Of a stretch of 64,000 nucleotides of DNA, positions 17,568-27,155 are shown piece by piece. A program made the position numbers and the translations under genes. The stretch comes from Mariniflexile fucanivorans (GTDB lineage: Bacteria > Bacteroidota > Bacteroidia > Flavobacteriales > Flavobacteriaceae). The notes under the pieces are model-generated. The model saw only the letters and a list, made by a program, of their open reading frames with translations, was not told the DNA's origin and did no database searches. Numbering within the stretch: the first letter of the stretch is position 1; each line of letters opens with the position of its first letter. Location of the stretch: assembly GCF_004341235.1 (NCBI RefSeq), contig NZ_SLUP01000002.1, positions 124,001 through 188,000 of the forward strand. The letters are read 5' to 3'.

Positions 17568-17653
17568 GGGCGTTCCCCTAGCGGGTCGGGTTTTCCCTTC
17601 CAAGTCCTCGCTCCTACGTCGCTGTGGGCTTTCCAGTACAACCCCTAACGCGG
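17568..17653. repeat. REP-like GC-rich intergenic element (copy 1)
   Basis: A GC-rich island in AT-rich DNA, starting GGGCGTTCCCC, then GCGGGTCGGGTT, and ending CAACCCCTAACGC. The inner arms GCGGGTCGGGTT and AACCCCTAACGC are imperfect inverted repeats. This GGGCG...GGTCGGG...CAA(T/C)CCCTAACGC layout is common between genes in Flavobacteriia and resembles REP/RAYT-type elements. A second copy starts at 34772. Confidence 0.65.
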
Positions 17654-17713
17654 GCATATTCGCCATATAATTACTTAACCCATAGCATTTTGTTTATTTC
17701 TAATAGTAAAATC

Positions 17714-17750
17714 AAAAAAAAAGCGTTACAATTTAAATTTGTAACGCCCT
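17714..17750 (-). terminator. Rho-independent terminator after DUF2853 gene
   Basis: The stem GCGTTACA (17723-17730) pairs with TGTAACGC (17740-17747). A run of nine A on the left becomes the U-tract for leftward transcription from the DUF2853 gene. Confidence 0.75.
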
Positions 17751-17773
17751 ATAATTATATAAATCTATTAAAA

Positions 17774-18112
17774 TTAATAAACAGACTCTTTTTTGAAATG
17801 TTTTGTTAATAAATAATAAACAACCGCTCTGTATTTATTACGGTTCGACTTACCATATTGCTCAATAACAGCAGCTAATCCTTTATCCAAATCGGCGCTG
17901 TCTTTTAATCCTAATTTCTTAATTAAGAAATTGTTCTTAACAGTTGCCAGCTCGCTTTCATCCGATCCTGAAACCGTAGCAGCATCTGCATTATAAATTG
18001 ATGGACCACAACCAATTGTAACTTTAGTTAATAAATCCATGTCTGCTGTAACACCGCATTTTTCTTTTAAATCGGCAGCATACTTTGCAATAAGTTCATC
18101 GCGTTTACTCAT
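17774..18112 (-). CDS. DUF2853 family protein
   Basis: Protein of 112 residues, recognised as DUF2853 from MSKRDELIAKYAADLKEKCG, CGPSIYNADAATVS and the C-terminal LTKHFKKESVY. The family is small, soluble, mainly helical and common in Bacteroidota and proteobacteria; its function is unknown. It is followed by a clear terminator and preceded by about 105 bp of AT-rich DNA, so it is probably a single-gene unit rather than part of the menaquinone operon upstream. Confidence 0.88.
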   Translation of the reverse strand: MSKRDELIAKYAADLKEKCGVTADMDLLTKVTIGCGPSIYNADAATVSGSDESELATVKNNFLIKKLGLKDSADLDKGLAAVIEQYGKSNRNKYRAVVYYLLTKHFKKESVY

Positions 18113-18217
18113 AATAAATTGTTGTTTTTAATATGTTAATAAAATAATCAAATTCTTAACTGTCTTAAAGATAGCTATTTTTTAGACACAATAAAAAAAA
18201 GAAAGTCACAATCTCAT

Positions 18218-19978
18218 TTATTTTAAATATTCAAAATATTGAAGTAGCACATCATCATTAATATCTTTCGGCGTGAAAATTTCCAACAATTTAGGGCCAT
18301 CTCCTTCCTTAAAAAATTCATTTAAACACTGTTGTAAAGGTTCTTCTTCTGAAACACTTTCATATGCAAATCCGTACATTTTACATAAATGACTTGCATT
18401 TAAATTATGAGTTGCCTCAAAAAAAGTTTCAAAATTTTCTGTGTTTTTGTGTCCTGGAAGTATTCTAAAAATACCTCCTCCTTGGTTATTTACAATAATA
18501 ATCCTAAAGTTTTTAGGAATGTAAGCGTTCCATAAAGCATTGCTGTCGTAAAAAAAACTTAAATCGCCAGTAATTAAAGTTGTAGGTTTTTCATGTACTA
18601 CCGCACAACCAATGGCGGTAGATGTACATCCATCTATACCGCTGGTACCTCTATTACAAAAAATTTGTAAAGTATCATTAACGGGGAATAACTGTGAATA
18701 ACGAATGGCAGAACTATTTCCTATTTGTAATATTTGATTATACGGTATGTTTTTAAACAAAATATCAAACACCTTAAAATCGGAAAAAGGTGCTGTTGCT
18801 AAATATTCCTCATGCTTAACTAAACGGTTTTTCTTAATTTCTTTCCAAGTAGCGTTGTAACTACTTTTTACATAATGTGTTATTTTAGGCAAAAATGCAG
18901 AAAAGAACTGATTGGGTGTTACATCAATATGATTGCTTAAACAGAAAAACGTATCGTTCGCCATTTTTTCATCAATATGCCAATGGTATTTTGGTTGAAA
19001 TTTACGTAACAATGTTTTTATTTTTTTAGATACTATTAAACCTCCAAAGGTTAATAGTATATCTGGCTGTAGTGCCTTTTTTTCTTCCTCGGTTAATGGA
19101 GAAATAATTTGATCGATCGACGAAAAAAAGCTTTCATGATATAAATTAGACGTGGTTTCTGTAAACACAACAACACTATCATCATCCGCCAATTCGTTTA
19201 ACCATTTTTGTTCAATTTCATTGGGAGCATTAACGCCCACAAGTATCATTTTTTTGGAGGCAGAATTCCAATCCTCCAAACATTCATTCAAAACATAATC
19301 TTCAATTGCTTTAGTTTTTATAGTTGGTTTTGTTGCTTTAGGGTTTATTCGTAATTTTTCAACTGTTATATAAAGCGGTTCATCAAAAGGAACGTTAATA
19401 TGTACAGGACCATTTTTAACTAAGGCAAAGTTTAAAGCCTCATTAATTTCTTCTTCATTATGTGTTTGAATGTCTTTTTGCAAGCCTAAAAAACGCTCCA
19501 ATTTACCTTCTAGGTTTTTCAACATGGGCAAATCTTCATTTCCAGGAATATTATTTTCATCCTTAATATCCAACTTAAGGTTAACCGAATATAGAATATG
19601 GCTCTCGAAAATATTTTTTTGGTTAATGGTTTGTCCGTCGCCAATGCCAATTAAATGCTTTGGTCTATCGGCAGATACAACCACCAATGGAATGTTGCTA
19701 AAATAAGCCTCGGTAACAGCTGGATAATAGTTAGCCAAAGCACTGCCTGAGGTACAAACCACAGCTGTGGGCACTTTTAATTGTTGTGCAATACCCATAG
19801 CAAAAAATGCAGCACTACGTTCGTCTACAATGCTATAACACGTAAAAAAAGGATTGTTGGTAAAACCAATGGTTAAAGGCGCATTTCTACTACCTGGAGA
19901 GATAACAATATGCTTTATACCTTTAGCTTTAAAAAGCTCAATAACGGTTTGCGCAAGAGGAATTTTTGGGTAAATCAT
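18218..19978 (-). CDS. menD: MenD, SEPHCHC synthase (menaquinone biosynthesis)
   Basis: Thiamine-diphosphate enzyme joining isochorismate and 2-oxoglutarate to give SEPHCHC, the second committed step of menaquinone synthesis. The protein has 586 residues. Visible features are SPGSRNAPLTIGF near the start, DERSAAFFAMGIAQ (glutamate region of the PYR domain), SGSALANYYPAV, and the ThDP/Mg motif GDLSFFYDSNALWN with IIIVNNQGGGIFR. It is the last gene of a three-gene run: hotdog thioesterase, isochorismate synthase, menD. Only 50 bp separate it from the isochorismate synthase gene. Confidence 0.97.
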   Translation of the reverse strand: MIYPKIPLAQTVIELFKAKGIKHIVISPGSRNAPLTIGFTNNPFFTCYSIVDERSAAFFAMGIAQQLKVPTAVVCTSGSALANYYPAVTEAYFSNIPLVVVSADRPKHLIGIGDGQTINQKNIFESHILYSVNLKLDIKDENNIPGNEDLPMLKNLEGKLERFLGLQKDIQTHNEEEINEALNFALVKNGPVHINVPFDEPLYITVEKLRINPKATKPTIKTKAIEDYVLNECLEDWNSASKKMILVGVNAPNEIEQKWLNELADDDSVVVFTETTSNLYHESFFSSIDQIISPLTEEEKKALQPDILLTFGGLIVSKKIKTLLRKFQPKYHWHIDEKMANDTFFCLSNHIDVTPNQFFSAFLPKITHYVKSSYNATWKEIKKNRLVKHEEYLATAPFSDFKVFDILFKNIPYNQILQIGNSSAIRYSQLFPVNDTLQIFCNRGTSGIDGCTSTAIGCAVVHEKPTTLITGDLSFFYDSNALWNAYIPKNFRIIIVNNQGGGIFRILPGHKNTENFETFFEATHNLNASHLCKMYGFAYESVSEEEPLQQCLNEFFKEGDGPKLLEIFTPKDINDDVLLQYFEYLK

Positions 19979-20028
19979 ATACTTAAATCAAGATGTAAAT
20001 GTAATAAATAGAGCTTAAAATAAGCTCA

Positions 20029-21144
20029 TTACAAAATATTTTTAATAATTAAAGATTTTGATACAGTTTCTTCCCATTCACTTTCTGGATTCGAATTTTC
20101 TGTTATACCACCGCCTACATATATTATAGCTTCGTCATTTTTTAGTTGCATACAGCGTAAATTAACATACAATTGTGTGCTTTTTTTGGTGATGGCGTAA
20201 GCTCTATTTTCAATATTTCGCTTGCCAGAACGAGGTGCAGTAGTAATTTCAAAGTTTAATTCACCTAAAAAACCAGTGTAAAACTCTCTATTGTAGTTTT
20301 CATTTTTTAAAATGAATTGTTTTGCTATATCTTTTGGAACACCGCAAACGGCTGGTGTTGGGTGAATGGTACAAATAATATCCTTTAATGTGGAATTGGA
20401 TTTTAAGCGTGCCGAAATCATGGTTTTTAAATGTACCAAATTACCAGCTTTTACGGTTTCGGTATCTGAAACAGTTAAGCTTTCAACCGAAGGTTTTAAG
20501 CTGTCAACTATAAAATCGGTTACAAATTTTTGTTCTTCTATTTCTTTATTCTGCCATGCGACATCTAAACTTCCTTGGTAAACCTGTGTACCTGCCAATG
20601 CCATTATTGAAAACTGGTTACCTTCAATTTTCACAAGTGTTTCTGGGGTTGCTCCCAACCATAAACCTACTTGGGGATGGTACCAACAATAATTAAACGA
20701 TGATGTATATGTATTTAAAAGTTTCTTAAATAAAAATAAAGGATTGGTTTTTCCTACTAAAACCAGCTCTTGTCTTGATAAAACCACTTTTTTAAACGCC
20801 TTATTTTTTATGGCGTCAATGGCTTTATTTACAAGGTCTATATGCCGAACCTTTTCTTTTTCATCTAAAACCTTATTTTTTTTGGAAATTTCACCAACTG
20901 GCAATAGTTCATAATGTGAAGAAACAAACTCAGAACCATCAAAAGGAATTAAAACTGAAGTTTCGGCATCATTAAATGGAGCAAAAACAAAACCTTTTTC
21001 AGTAAAATCATTTATAATATGTAGTTGATTGGTTGACTGAAGCAACGCATTTAATTTACTTTCTCGCGGTTTTCTATATACAACAAACGGCAATTTATTG
21101 GTGTATTGGGTTTCAATACGGGTAAAAAAATCTTCCAAAGTCAT
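20029..21144 (-). CDS. menF: Isochorismate synthase (chorismate-binding, MenF/EntC-type)
   Basis: Converts chorismate to isochorismate, supplying MenD next door. The protein has 371 residues with the chorismate-binding fold: KAFKKVVLSRQELV, LGATPETLVKIEG, ALAGTQ, IHPTPAVCGVPKD, YTGFLGEL and VGGGITENSNPESEWEET, all standard for the family. The N-terminal part is short, as in many Bacteroidota enzymes. It is 3 bp downstream of the thioesterase gene and 50 bp upstream of menD. An EntC siderophore role is unlikely given this context. Confidence 0.95.
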   Translation of the reverse strand: MTLEDFFTRIETQYTNKLPFVVYRKPRESKLNALLQSTNQLHIINDFTEKGFVFAPFNDAETSVLIPFDGSEFVSSHYELLPVGEISKKNKVLDEKEKVRHIDLVNKAIDAIKNKAFKKVVLSRQELVLVGKTNPLFLFKKLLNTYTSSFNYCWYHPQVGLWLGATPETLVKIEGNQFSIMALAGTQVYQGSLDVAWQNKEIEEQKFVTDFIVDSLKPSVESLTVSDTETVKAGNLVHLKTMISARLKSNSTLKDIICTIHPTPAVCGVPKDIAKQFILKNENYNREFYTGFLGELNFEITTAPRSGKRNIENRAYAITKKSTQLYVNLRCMQLKNDEAIIYVGGGITENSNPESEWEETVSKSLIIKNIL

Positions 21145-21147
21145 TAA

Positions 21148-21573
21148 TTAGCTCTTTTTTGGTAATGAAATGGTTGATAGTTTACAAACCGATATTAAAT
21201 TATCTGCTTCATCGGTTACTCTAATATCCAATAATTGCGTGGTTCTTCCTTTGTGTATAAACGTTGCTTTTGCATATACAAAGCCTTCTTTTATACTTTT
21301 TATATGGTTAGCAGAAATTTCTATACCGCGTATAAAAAACTTCTCGGTATCAATAAAAATATGTGATGCAAAACTTCCTACGCTTTCGGCTAAAGCAGCT
21401 GTAGCTCCACCATGCAAAACGCCATCTGGTTGGTGCACCCTTGAGTTTACGGGCATGCGAGCCACTAAAAAATCATCACCATAATCTATAATTTCAATAT
21501 TTAATGTTTCCATTAAAGTGTTTTTACTAGCTGCATTTGCTTTTGCTATAACATTTTCTTTAGTTAAAATCAT
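21148..21573 (-). CDS. menI: PaaI-type hotdog thioesterase, probable DHNA-CoA thioesterase
   Basis: About 141 residues if started at the ATG at 21573. A longer frame to 21663 exists, but its extra 30 residues do not look like the family, and a TATTTTTG -7-like box lies at 21601-21608, about 28 bp upstream of the chosen start. Hotdog motifs are RVHQPDGVLHGGATAALAES and EISANHIKS. Position as first gene of the isochorismate synthase-menD operon suggests it releases 1,4-dihydroxy-2-naphthoate from its CoA ester. That substrate is an inference from context; the gene symbol is tentative. Confidence 0.85.
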   Translation of the reverse strand: MILTKENVIAKANAASKNTLMETLNIEIIDYGDDFLVARMPVNSRVHQPDGVLHGGATAALAESVGSFASHIFIDTEKFFIRGIEISANHIKSIKEGFVYAKATFIHKGRTTQLLDIRVTDEADNLISVCKLSTISLPKKS

Positions 21574-21682
21574 AAAATAGTGTATTTTTAATCGTGCTTG
21601 CAAAAATACAAAATGCACCTGTAAAGACTGTAAAAAATCAGTTTCAATTATAAAGTTTTCCACTTAGTAAAAATGATAGATT

Positions 21683-22255
21683 ATGAATGTATCAACATTA
21701 GAAAACCAACGTGTTAAGTTGTCGCTTTTAGATTTAAATAATTACAAACATCTTTTAGATATCGCTAAACAACCCCACTTGGTGTACTATTCGCCCAGTA
21801 AAATTGATACTCCCGAAGATTTAAAAACTTATGTAAAAACTGCCATTGACGATTATAAACATAAAACAGCTATACCTTTTATAATTTTTGACAAACAGAC
21901 AAATAGTTATGCAGGTTGTACGCGTTTCGGACTTATTAACTGGAAAAACAAAGTATTGCACATAGGCTGGACTTGGATTGGCACCCAATTTCATGGAAGC
22001 GGATTGAATAAACACATGAAGTTTTTAATGTTACAATATGCATTTGAAACTTTGGAGTTTGATAAGGTAGAGTTTCGCGTTGATGAACGTAATATAAAAT
22101 CGAGAAAAGCAGTAGAAAAACTGGGCGCAAAACTAGAAGGCATTTTACGGAAAGACACGTTGATGCTTGACGGTTTTAAACGGAATACGTGCTGTTATGG
22201 TATTTTGAAAGAGGAATGGAACGATATTAAAAATGGTGTTTTTGATGGGTTTTAA
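21683..22255 (+). CDS. GNAT family N-acetyltransferase (RimJ/RimL type)
   Basis: Protein of 190 residues with the RimJ/RimL-like acetyltransferase pattern: RVKLSLLDLNNYKHLLDIA at the start, ISYAGCTRF-like strand SYAGCTRFGLINWKN, the acetyl-CoA loop region IGTQFHGSGLNKHMKFLM, and VEFRVDERNIKSRKAVEKLG followed by EGILRKDTLM. The substrate cannot be read from sequence; it could be a ribosomal protein N-terminus, another protein or a small amine. It is divergent from the menaquinone operon and shares its roughly 110-bp promoter region. Confidence 0.92.
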   Translation: MNVSTLENQRVKLSLLDLNNYKHLLDIAKQPHLVYYSPSKIDTPEDLKTYVKTAIDDYKHKTAIPFIIFDKQTNSYAGCTRFGLINWKNKVLHIGWTWIGTQFHGSGLNKHMKFLMLQYAFETLEFDKVEFRVDERNIKSRKAVEKLGAKLEGILRKDTLMLDGFKRNTCCYGILKEEWNDIKNGVFDGF

Positions 22256-22364
22256 ACATCATCAGATGATTTTATAATTAAACGATTAAAAATGATTTTC
22301 AACACAATAAATTTGTAGGTAAATTACAAAAAATTACATTTACTTCAATAAAACAATTCTACTT

Positions 22365-24428
22365 ATGAGACGCATTTTTACCGTTCTATTTCTTATTTCC
22401 TGTTTTTTTTCAAAAATGTACTCACAAGTATCAAAAGAAAATGAACCATCTTGGATTGATACCATTAATTATTCAAAATCTGAAATAGATAAAAATGAAG
22501 TATCTGCCGGAACGCATGTTTTACTTTTCGATATGCAAGTTAACATTCCTAAACAAGTCGTTTTTAATAGGCTTACTACTAAAGTTACAGATAATGTTGG
22601 TATTCAAAATGCATCAACTATCAATATTAATTATGATCCAACTTATCAAAAATTAATGTTTCATAAAATAAATATTATTAGAAATGATGAAGTTATAAAC
22701 AAATTGGATCTTGCGAATATTCAAGAAATGAGACGGGAACTAAACGCTGAAAACCATTTATACGATGGTTCCCTATCTGCTGTGATGAATATTTCGGACG
22801 TAAGAACCGATGATATTATAGATTACTCCTACTCCATCATTGGTTTTAACCCCATACACAAAAACATTTTCTCCAGCCATTTTTATTTGAACGACATGGA
22901 GTCCTACGGAAAAATAAATGTGACACTTCTTTCGCAAAACGAATTAAAATATAAATCATTTAACACATCGGTAAAACCCACAATTTCAAAAGTAAATAAT
23001 TTAAACAAATACAATTGGGTTACTACCAATACCAAGAAATTAGACTATGAAGAAAATACGCCTGCATGGAAACTAATTTATGAGTCGGTTTTTGTAAGTG
23101 AATTTAATTCATGGAACGATGTTGTTAATTGGGGTTTGGATGTATATAAAATTAACGAACCTATAAACGCTGAATTACAAGCAAAAATTAATGAAATAAA
23201 CAATTCAAATGAAACCAATGGCGAGAAAATAAAAGCAACTTTAAATTTTGTGCAAAATGAAATTAGATACTTGGGTTTAGAATCTGGTATTGGAAGTTAT
23301 AAACCATTTTCTCCAAATCAGGTTTTTAAACAACGTTTTGGTGACTGCAAAGACAAAAGTTTGTTAATGACCACCATGCTAAACAAAATGGATATTGAAG
23401 CGTACCCCATGTTTGTAAATACTCTTTTAAAGCAAAGCATTAAACAATTATTACCATCTCCTAAACTTTTTGACCATTGTGTTGTAAAAGTTATAAATGA
23501 TAAAGCGTTTTGGTACGACCCTACAATAACCAACCAAGGTGGTGAGCATGATAGTACTCATTTTCCAGATTATGCCTATGGTTTAGTTCTTAAAAAAGGT
23601 AATGATTCTTTTGATGAGATTAAGCCCTATTCTGAAAATAAAATTGAAATATTTGAAGAATATACCATTAAGGAACTGGGTAAAGGTGCGTCATTAAAAG
23701 TAGTAACCACCTATTATGAAGGTGAAGCCGATAATATGCGGTACTATTTTAAAAACAATAGCATCAATTCCATTGAAAAAGAATATGAAAAATTTTATTC
23801 TAACTATTATTACAATGTGTCTTCATCCCAATCACCACGATATGCCGATAACATAAACCGTAACATTTTTAAAGTATATGAAGAATACGCTTTAGATAGT
23901 ATTTGGCACCCCATGCCTGAAAAAGGAAATTTTATTTCGGTAACCTTTACACCTAGTAGCATGTTAAATTCATTGTATATACCTTCAAAAGACAAAAGAG
24001 ATTCTGAATTGGACATTATATACCCAATGATTAGAGAGCATCAAATAAAAATTAACCTTCCAATGGATTGGAATATTGAAGATGATAAATTATTTGTTAC
24101 TTCTCCTGGTTTTTATTACGAATGGAAGGTAAATTATAACAGAAAACAAAAAACATTAGACCTTTACTACTATTTAAAAACCCAAAAAGACCACATTACT
24201 AAAAATGAATACAAGCAGTATATTCAAGATGTAAAAAAAATAGACCAGACGACTTCATATCAAATTTATGTTCCTGAAAATTACTCTAATTCACTCGTAT
24301 CCTCTAACAGCAACACTAATTTACTGGCAGGTATAATGACTGTTTTTAAATTCTCATTAGGCCTTTGTGTTATTGTTGTTTTTATCTTACTTGTATTTTG
24401 GTACTTTGGAAAGAAAAAAGCAAATTAA
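22365..24428 (+). CDS. DUF3857 and transglutaminase-like domain protein, secreted and membrane-anchored
   Basis: Protein of 687 residues with a signal peptide (MRRIFTVLFLISCFFSKMYSQ), a DUF3857 domain in the N-terminal half and a transglutaminase-like domain around residues 290-400 (NEIRYLGLESGIGSYKPFSP, then FGDCKDKSLLM with the catalytic-type Cys, later DHCVVKV and FWYDPT for His/Asp). The C-terminus has one membrane helix (LGLCVIVVFILLVFWYFG) and a short basic tail. Proteins of this type are common in Bacteroidota, probably periplasmic or outer-face, with unknown substrates. It is monocistronic and ends at a bidirectional terminator. Confidence 0.92.
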   Translation: MRRIFTVLFLISCFFSKMYSQVSKENEPSWIDTINYSKSEIDKNEVSAGTHVLLFDMQVNIPKQVVFNRLTTKVTDNVGIQNASTININYDPTYQKLMFHKINIIRNDEVINKLDLANIQEMRRELNAENHLYDGSLSAVMNISDVRTDDIIDYSYSIIGFNPIHKNIFSSHFYLNDMESYGKINVTLLSQNELKYKSFNTSVKPTISKVNNLNKYNWVTTNTKKLDYEENTPAWKLIYESVFVSEFNSWNDVVNWGLDVYKINEPINAELQAKINEINNSNETNGEKIKATLNFVQNEIRYLGLESGIGSYKPFSPNQVFKQRFGDCKDKSLLMTTMLNKMDIEAYPMFVNTLLKQSIKQLLPSPKLFDHCVVKVINDKAFWYDPTITNQGGEHDSTHFPDYAYGLVLKKGNDSFDEIKPYSENKIEIFEEYTIKELGKGASLKVVTTYYEGEADNMRYYFKNNSINSIEKEYEKFYSNYYYNVSSSQSPRYADNINRNIFKVYEEYALDSIWHPMPEKGNFISVTFTPSSMLNSLYIPSKDKRDSELDIIYPMIREHQIKINLPMDWNIEDDKLFVTSPGFYYEWKVNYNRKQKTLDLYYYLKTQKDHITKNEYKQYIQDVKKIDQTTSYQIYVPENYSNSLVSSNSNTNLLAGIMTVFKFSLGLCVIVVFILLVFWYFGKKKAN

Positions 24429-24454
24429 AAATTACATTTCTTATGTAAAACGAA

Positions 24455-24489
24455 TAAAAAAATCCTAATCAGAAAATTAGGATTTTTTT
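24455..24489. terminator. Bidirectional terminator between convergent genes
   Basis: AATCCTAAT (24461-24469) pairs with ATTAGGATT (24476-24484), with an A-run on the left and a T-run on the right. It serves the DUF3857 gene (plus) and the FucP-type transporter gene (minus). Confidence 0.85.
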
Positions 24490-24509
24490 ACAATTATTTT
24501 AAAAATGGT

Positions 24510-25946
24510 TTAATGACCACCAGCAATTTTTTCATCGAAACTTATTCCTTGCGATCTTAAAATTCCTTTAACTCGCCATGCATAAAATGCTAAATAGGCA
24601 AAACAGAGAATTCCAACAATGTAACTTGCCTGAATCCCTATACTTTCAGAAACATAACCTTGTAACCAGCTAACAATACCACCTCCCATAATCATCATGA
24701 TTAAAAAGCTACTTCCTTGACTTGTATTATTTCCTAAGCCACTAACTGCCAATGTAAAAATACAAGGCCAAAGCGTACTACAAAATAACCCAACACTCGT
24801 AAAAGCATAAACACTAATCATACCATCTGAAGACATGCCAATGCCTAAAGCTAAAATTCCCAAAAGCGAAAATATTAATAGCATACGCGCCGGATTTCCT
24901 TTACTGGCAATATCTGCCGCAATTAATACTAAAATGATTAAGGCATACACATAAAAGGGTGTTAAATCGTGTTTTGCAATGGCATTTACGGCTAAAAACA
25001 CGCCGAAGGCAAGGTAAGGCGCAATAAACCTTAATATTTTACGAAGGCTAATATCGTTAGTAAACGCTTCAACAGCACCCGTCCAGCGTCCAATCATTAA
25101 ACTTGCCCAATACAACGAAATGTAAGGTGCAATATCAGATATTGCAAATCCCAATTCAGTTTCCATATATGCAGGTAAATTACTTGCAGTAGAAACTTCT
25201 ACCCCAACATATACAAAAATACCTATCATTCCCAATACCAGCTGTGGATATTTTAATGCAGACGATCTAGCCTTATTTAAACTTCCTTCTTCTTCAACTA
25301 TAGTCTCTGGTTTATCGGGTAGCGACGAAAATTTTAATAAAACCGCAACCAATAAGAATGCTAAACCTAAAACCAAGTAAGGTATTTTAACACTCTCGAT
25401 ACTCATATTGGTTGTTTTACCTATGGATGATCCAAAAATGGCAAAACTCACAATTAGAGGACCGATTGTAGTACCAAAATTATTAATACCACCTGCCAAT
25501 GTTAAACGTTGAGAACCTGTTGAAATAGGTCCTAGTGCAATTGCTAATGGATTTGCAACTGTTTGTTGTAATGAAAACCCTAAAGCAACAATAAACAACC
25601 CAGATAGCATGAGTGCAAACGAGCCCGTATTTGCTGCTGGATAAAACAGTAAAGTTCCTAAAGCTGATATAATAAGCCCTAGTACAAGTCCGTTTTTATA
25701 ACCAATTTTATTGATTATATCTTGTTTCATTAAAATTGAAATTCCCATATATATAAGCGAACCTACCGTATATGCAATGTAAAATGCTAGGGAAACCAGT
25801 TGACTTTCACCTTGGGTCAAATCAAATGCTTTTTTAAATACTGGAATTAGGATATCGTTACTTGCAGCAACAAACCCCCAAAAAAAGAAAACAGTAACCA
25901 GTGGAACGAACTGACCCCATTTAGTAGTTGAATTTTCAGAACTCAT
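24510..25946 (-). CDS. MFS sugar transporter, FucP/glucose-galactose family
   Basis: Major facilitator protein of 478 residues with about 12 membrane helices. The start (FVPLVTVFFFWGFVAASNDIL) and LSLQQTVANPLAIALGP-like segment GFSLQQTVANPLAIALGP, with NNFGTTIGPLIVSF, are hallmarks of the FucP/GluP sugar:proton symporters common in Bacteroidota. Near the end, MMIMGGGIVSWLQGYVSE is also typical. The sugar cannot be decided: fucose, glucose, galactose or N-acetylglucosamine are possible. It is monocistronic, with 231 bp of AT-rich upstream DNA in which nothing else was recognised. Confidence 0.93.
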   Translation of the reverse strand: MSSENSTTKWGQFVPLVTVFFFWGFVAASNDILIPVFKKAFDLTQGESQLVSLAFYIAYTVGSLIYMGISILMKQDIINKIGYKNGLVLGLIISALGTLLFYPAANTGSFALMLSGLFIVALGFSLQQTVANPLAIALGPISTGSQRLTLAGGINNFGTTIGPLIVSFAIFGSSIGKTTNMSIESVKIPYLVLGLAFLLVAVLLKFSSLPDKPETIVEEEGSLNKARSSALKYPQLVLGMIGIFVYVGVEVSTASNLPAYMETELGFAISDIAPYISLYWASLMIGRWTGAVEAFTNDISLRKILRFIAPYLAFGVFLAVNAIAKHDLTPFYVYALIILVLIAADIASKGNPARMLLIFSLLGILALGIGMSSDGMISVYAFTSVGLFCSTLWPCIFTLAVSGLGNNTSQGSSFLIMMIMGGGIVSWLQGYVSESIGIQASYIVGILCFAYLAFYAWRVKGILRSQGISFDEKIAGGH

Positions 25947-26177
25947 AATTAAGTTTTAGGATTTTTAAAATAAGTGTAAATATATTTTTTATGGATTAAA
26001 TAAAATCAAATTTTCAATATAATTTAAAAATATTACACAATTCACATAAACTGGATGAAGTTCAACTAATATTCCAACAAATTTTAAAGCCAAAAAGCAT
26101 AAATAACCTACCCTTTTTGAGGTAATTCAGCTGCGTTTTTTTATGTTTTTGAAAACTATTGGATAAAAACTTACATT

Positions 26178-27125
26178 CTACTCTGTAAGTTTCTTAATGA
26201 TTTCTTTTGTCGGTAAAATAGCATTTGTATGCTCAATACTTGGTCCGGCTACCCAAACCGTTTTATAAGTAGCTTGAGTCGCTGCTTTTTCAGTAGCTTT
26301 CATACCAATTGAAAAACGAATCATTTTTACCCATTTTTTAAGCTTTTTATGCTTGTTTAAAATAGATTCTAACCAAGTTGTTTTTGTCCCTATTTTTTGC
26401 ACATAAGGCGTATTAATGACTGTACATGGTGTTCCTGAAATGCGTTCAGTCATAACAATATCTTTAGCGCCATACTGGATACAAGCTTGTTTATATTCAT
26501 CTGTAACATTCGCCTCAACCGATGCTATAAACGGACTTCCTACTGAAACACCTTCTGCACCATAAGCCAACATTTTATCAATATCTGCTTTACACCCAAC
26601 ACCACCTGCCGAAATAATTGGAATATTGCAATTAGAAACCAACTCTTTAATGAGAACTTCAGGCGATAAATTTCCTCGGTGTCCGCCTGCTTCATTATTA
26701 ACGGCTATAATAGCATCGGCACCTAAATCTTCTACTTTTTGAGCAAATTTTAAATCTACCACGTCACAAAACACCTTAATTCCTACTTTATGTGCTTGCT
26801 TGATGGTTTCTTCAGGACTTCCTAGGGATGTAATAATAAAATCGCAACCTTCTTCACACAATACACGTAACTGCTCTTTATACTTAATGTTCGATTTGTT
26901 TACAATAAGATTAAAACCAAAAGAACCGCCTGCAACTTTCGCTTTTTTCAACTCAATTACTACTGTTTTTAACTCATCTAACGTTCTGTAATTAAGAGCT
27001 GGAATACAACCTGCAATACCGCTTTTCATGGCTTCAATAACCATAGTGGTATTTGATACCAAAAACATGGGAGCTTGAATAATAGGATATTTTATTTTGA
27101 GAAGTTCGGTTAGTTTCGTTTCCAT
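26178..27125 (-). CDS. Nitronate monooxygenase (2-nitropropane dioxygenase family)
   Basis: FMN-dependent TIM-barrel enzyme of about 315 residues when started at the ATG at 27125 (METKLTELLKIKYPIIQAPM). A longer frame to 27164 adds 13 residues that overlap the promoter palindrome and is less likely. Family motifs are YPIIQAPMFLVSN, GGSFGFNLIV, AIIAVNNEAGGHRG and IPIISAGGVGCKADIDK with YGAEGVSVGSPFI. The enzyme oxidises alkyl nitronates; similar sequences include enoyl reductase FabK-like proteins. The upstream region carries three TTATGC-NN-GCATAA palindromes, suggesting specific transcriptional control. Confidence 0.93.
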   Translation of the reverse strand: METKLTELLKIKYPIIQAPMFLVSNTTMVIEAMKSGIAGCIPALNYRTLDELKTVVIELKKAKVAGGSFGFNLIVNKSNIKYKEQLRVLCEEGCDFIITSLGSPEETIKQAHKVGIKVFCDVVDLKFAQKVEDLGADAIIAVNNEAGGHRGNLSPEVLIKELVSNCNIPIISAGGVGCKADIDKMLAYGAEGVSVGSPFIASVEANVTDEYKQACIQYGAKDIVMTERISGTPCTVINTPYVQKIGTKTTWLESILNKHKKLKKWVKMIRFSIGMKATEKAATQATYKTVWVAGPSIEHTNAILPTKEIIKKLTE

Positions 27126-27155
27126 AACTATTGTTTTGAACAAATATAATAAAAT

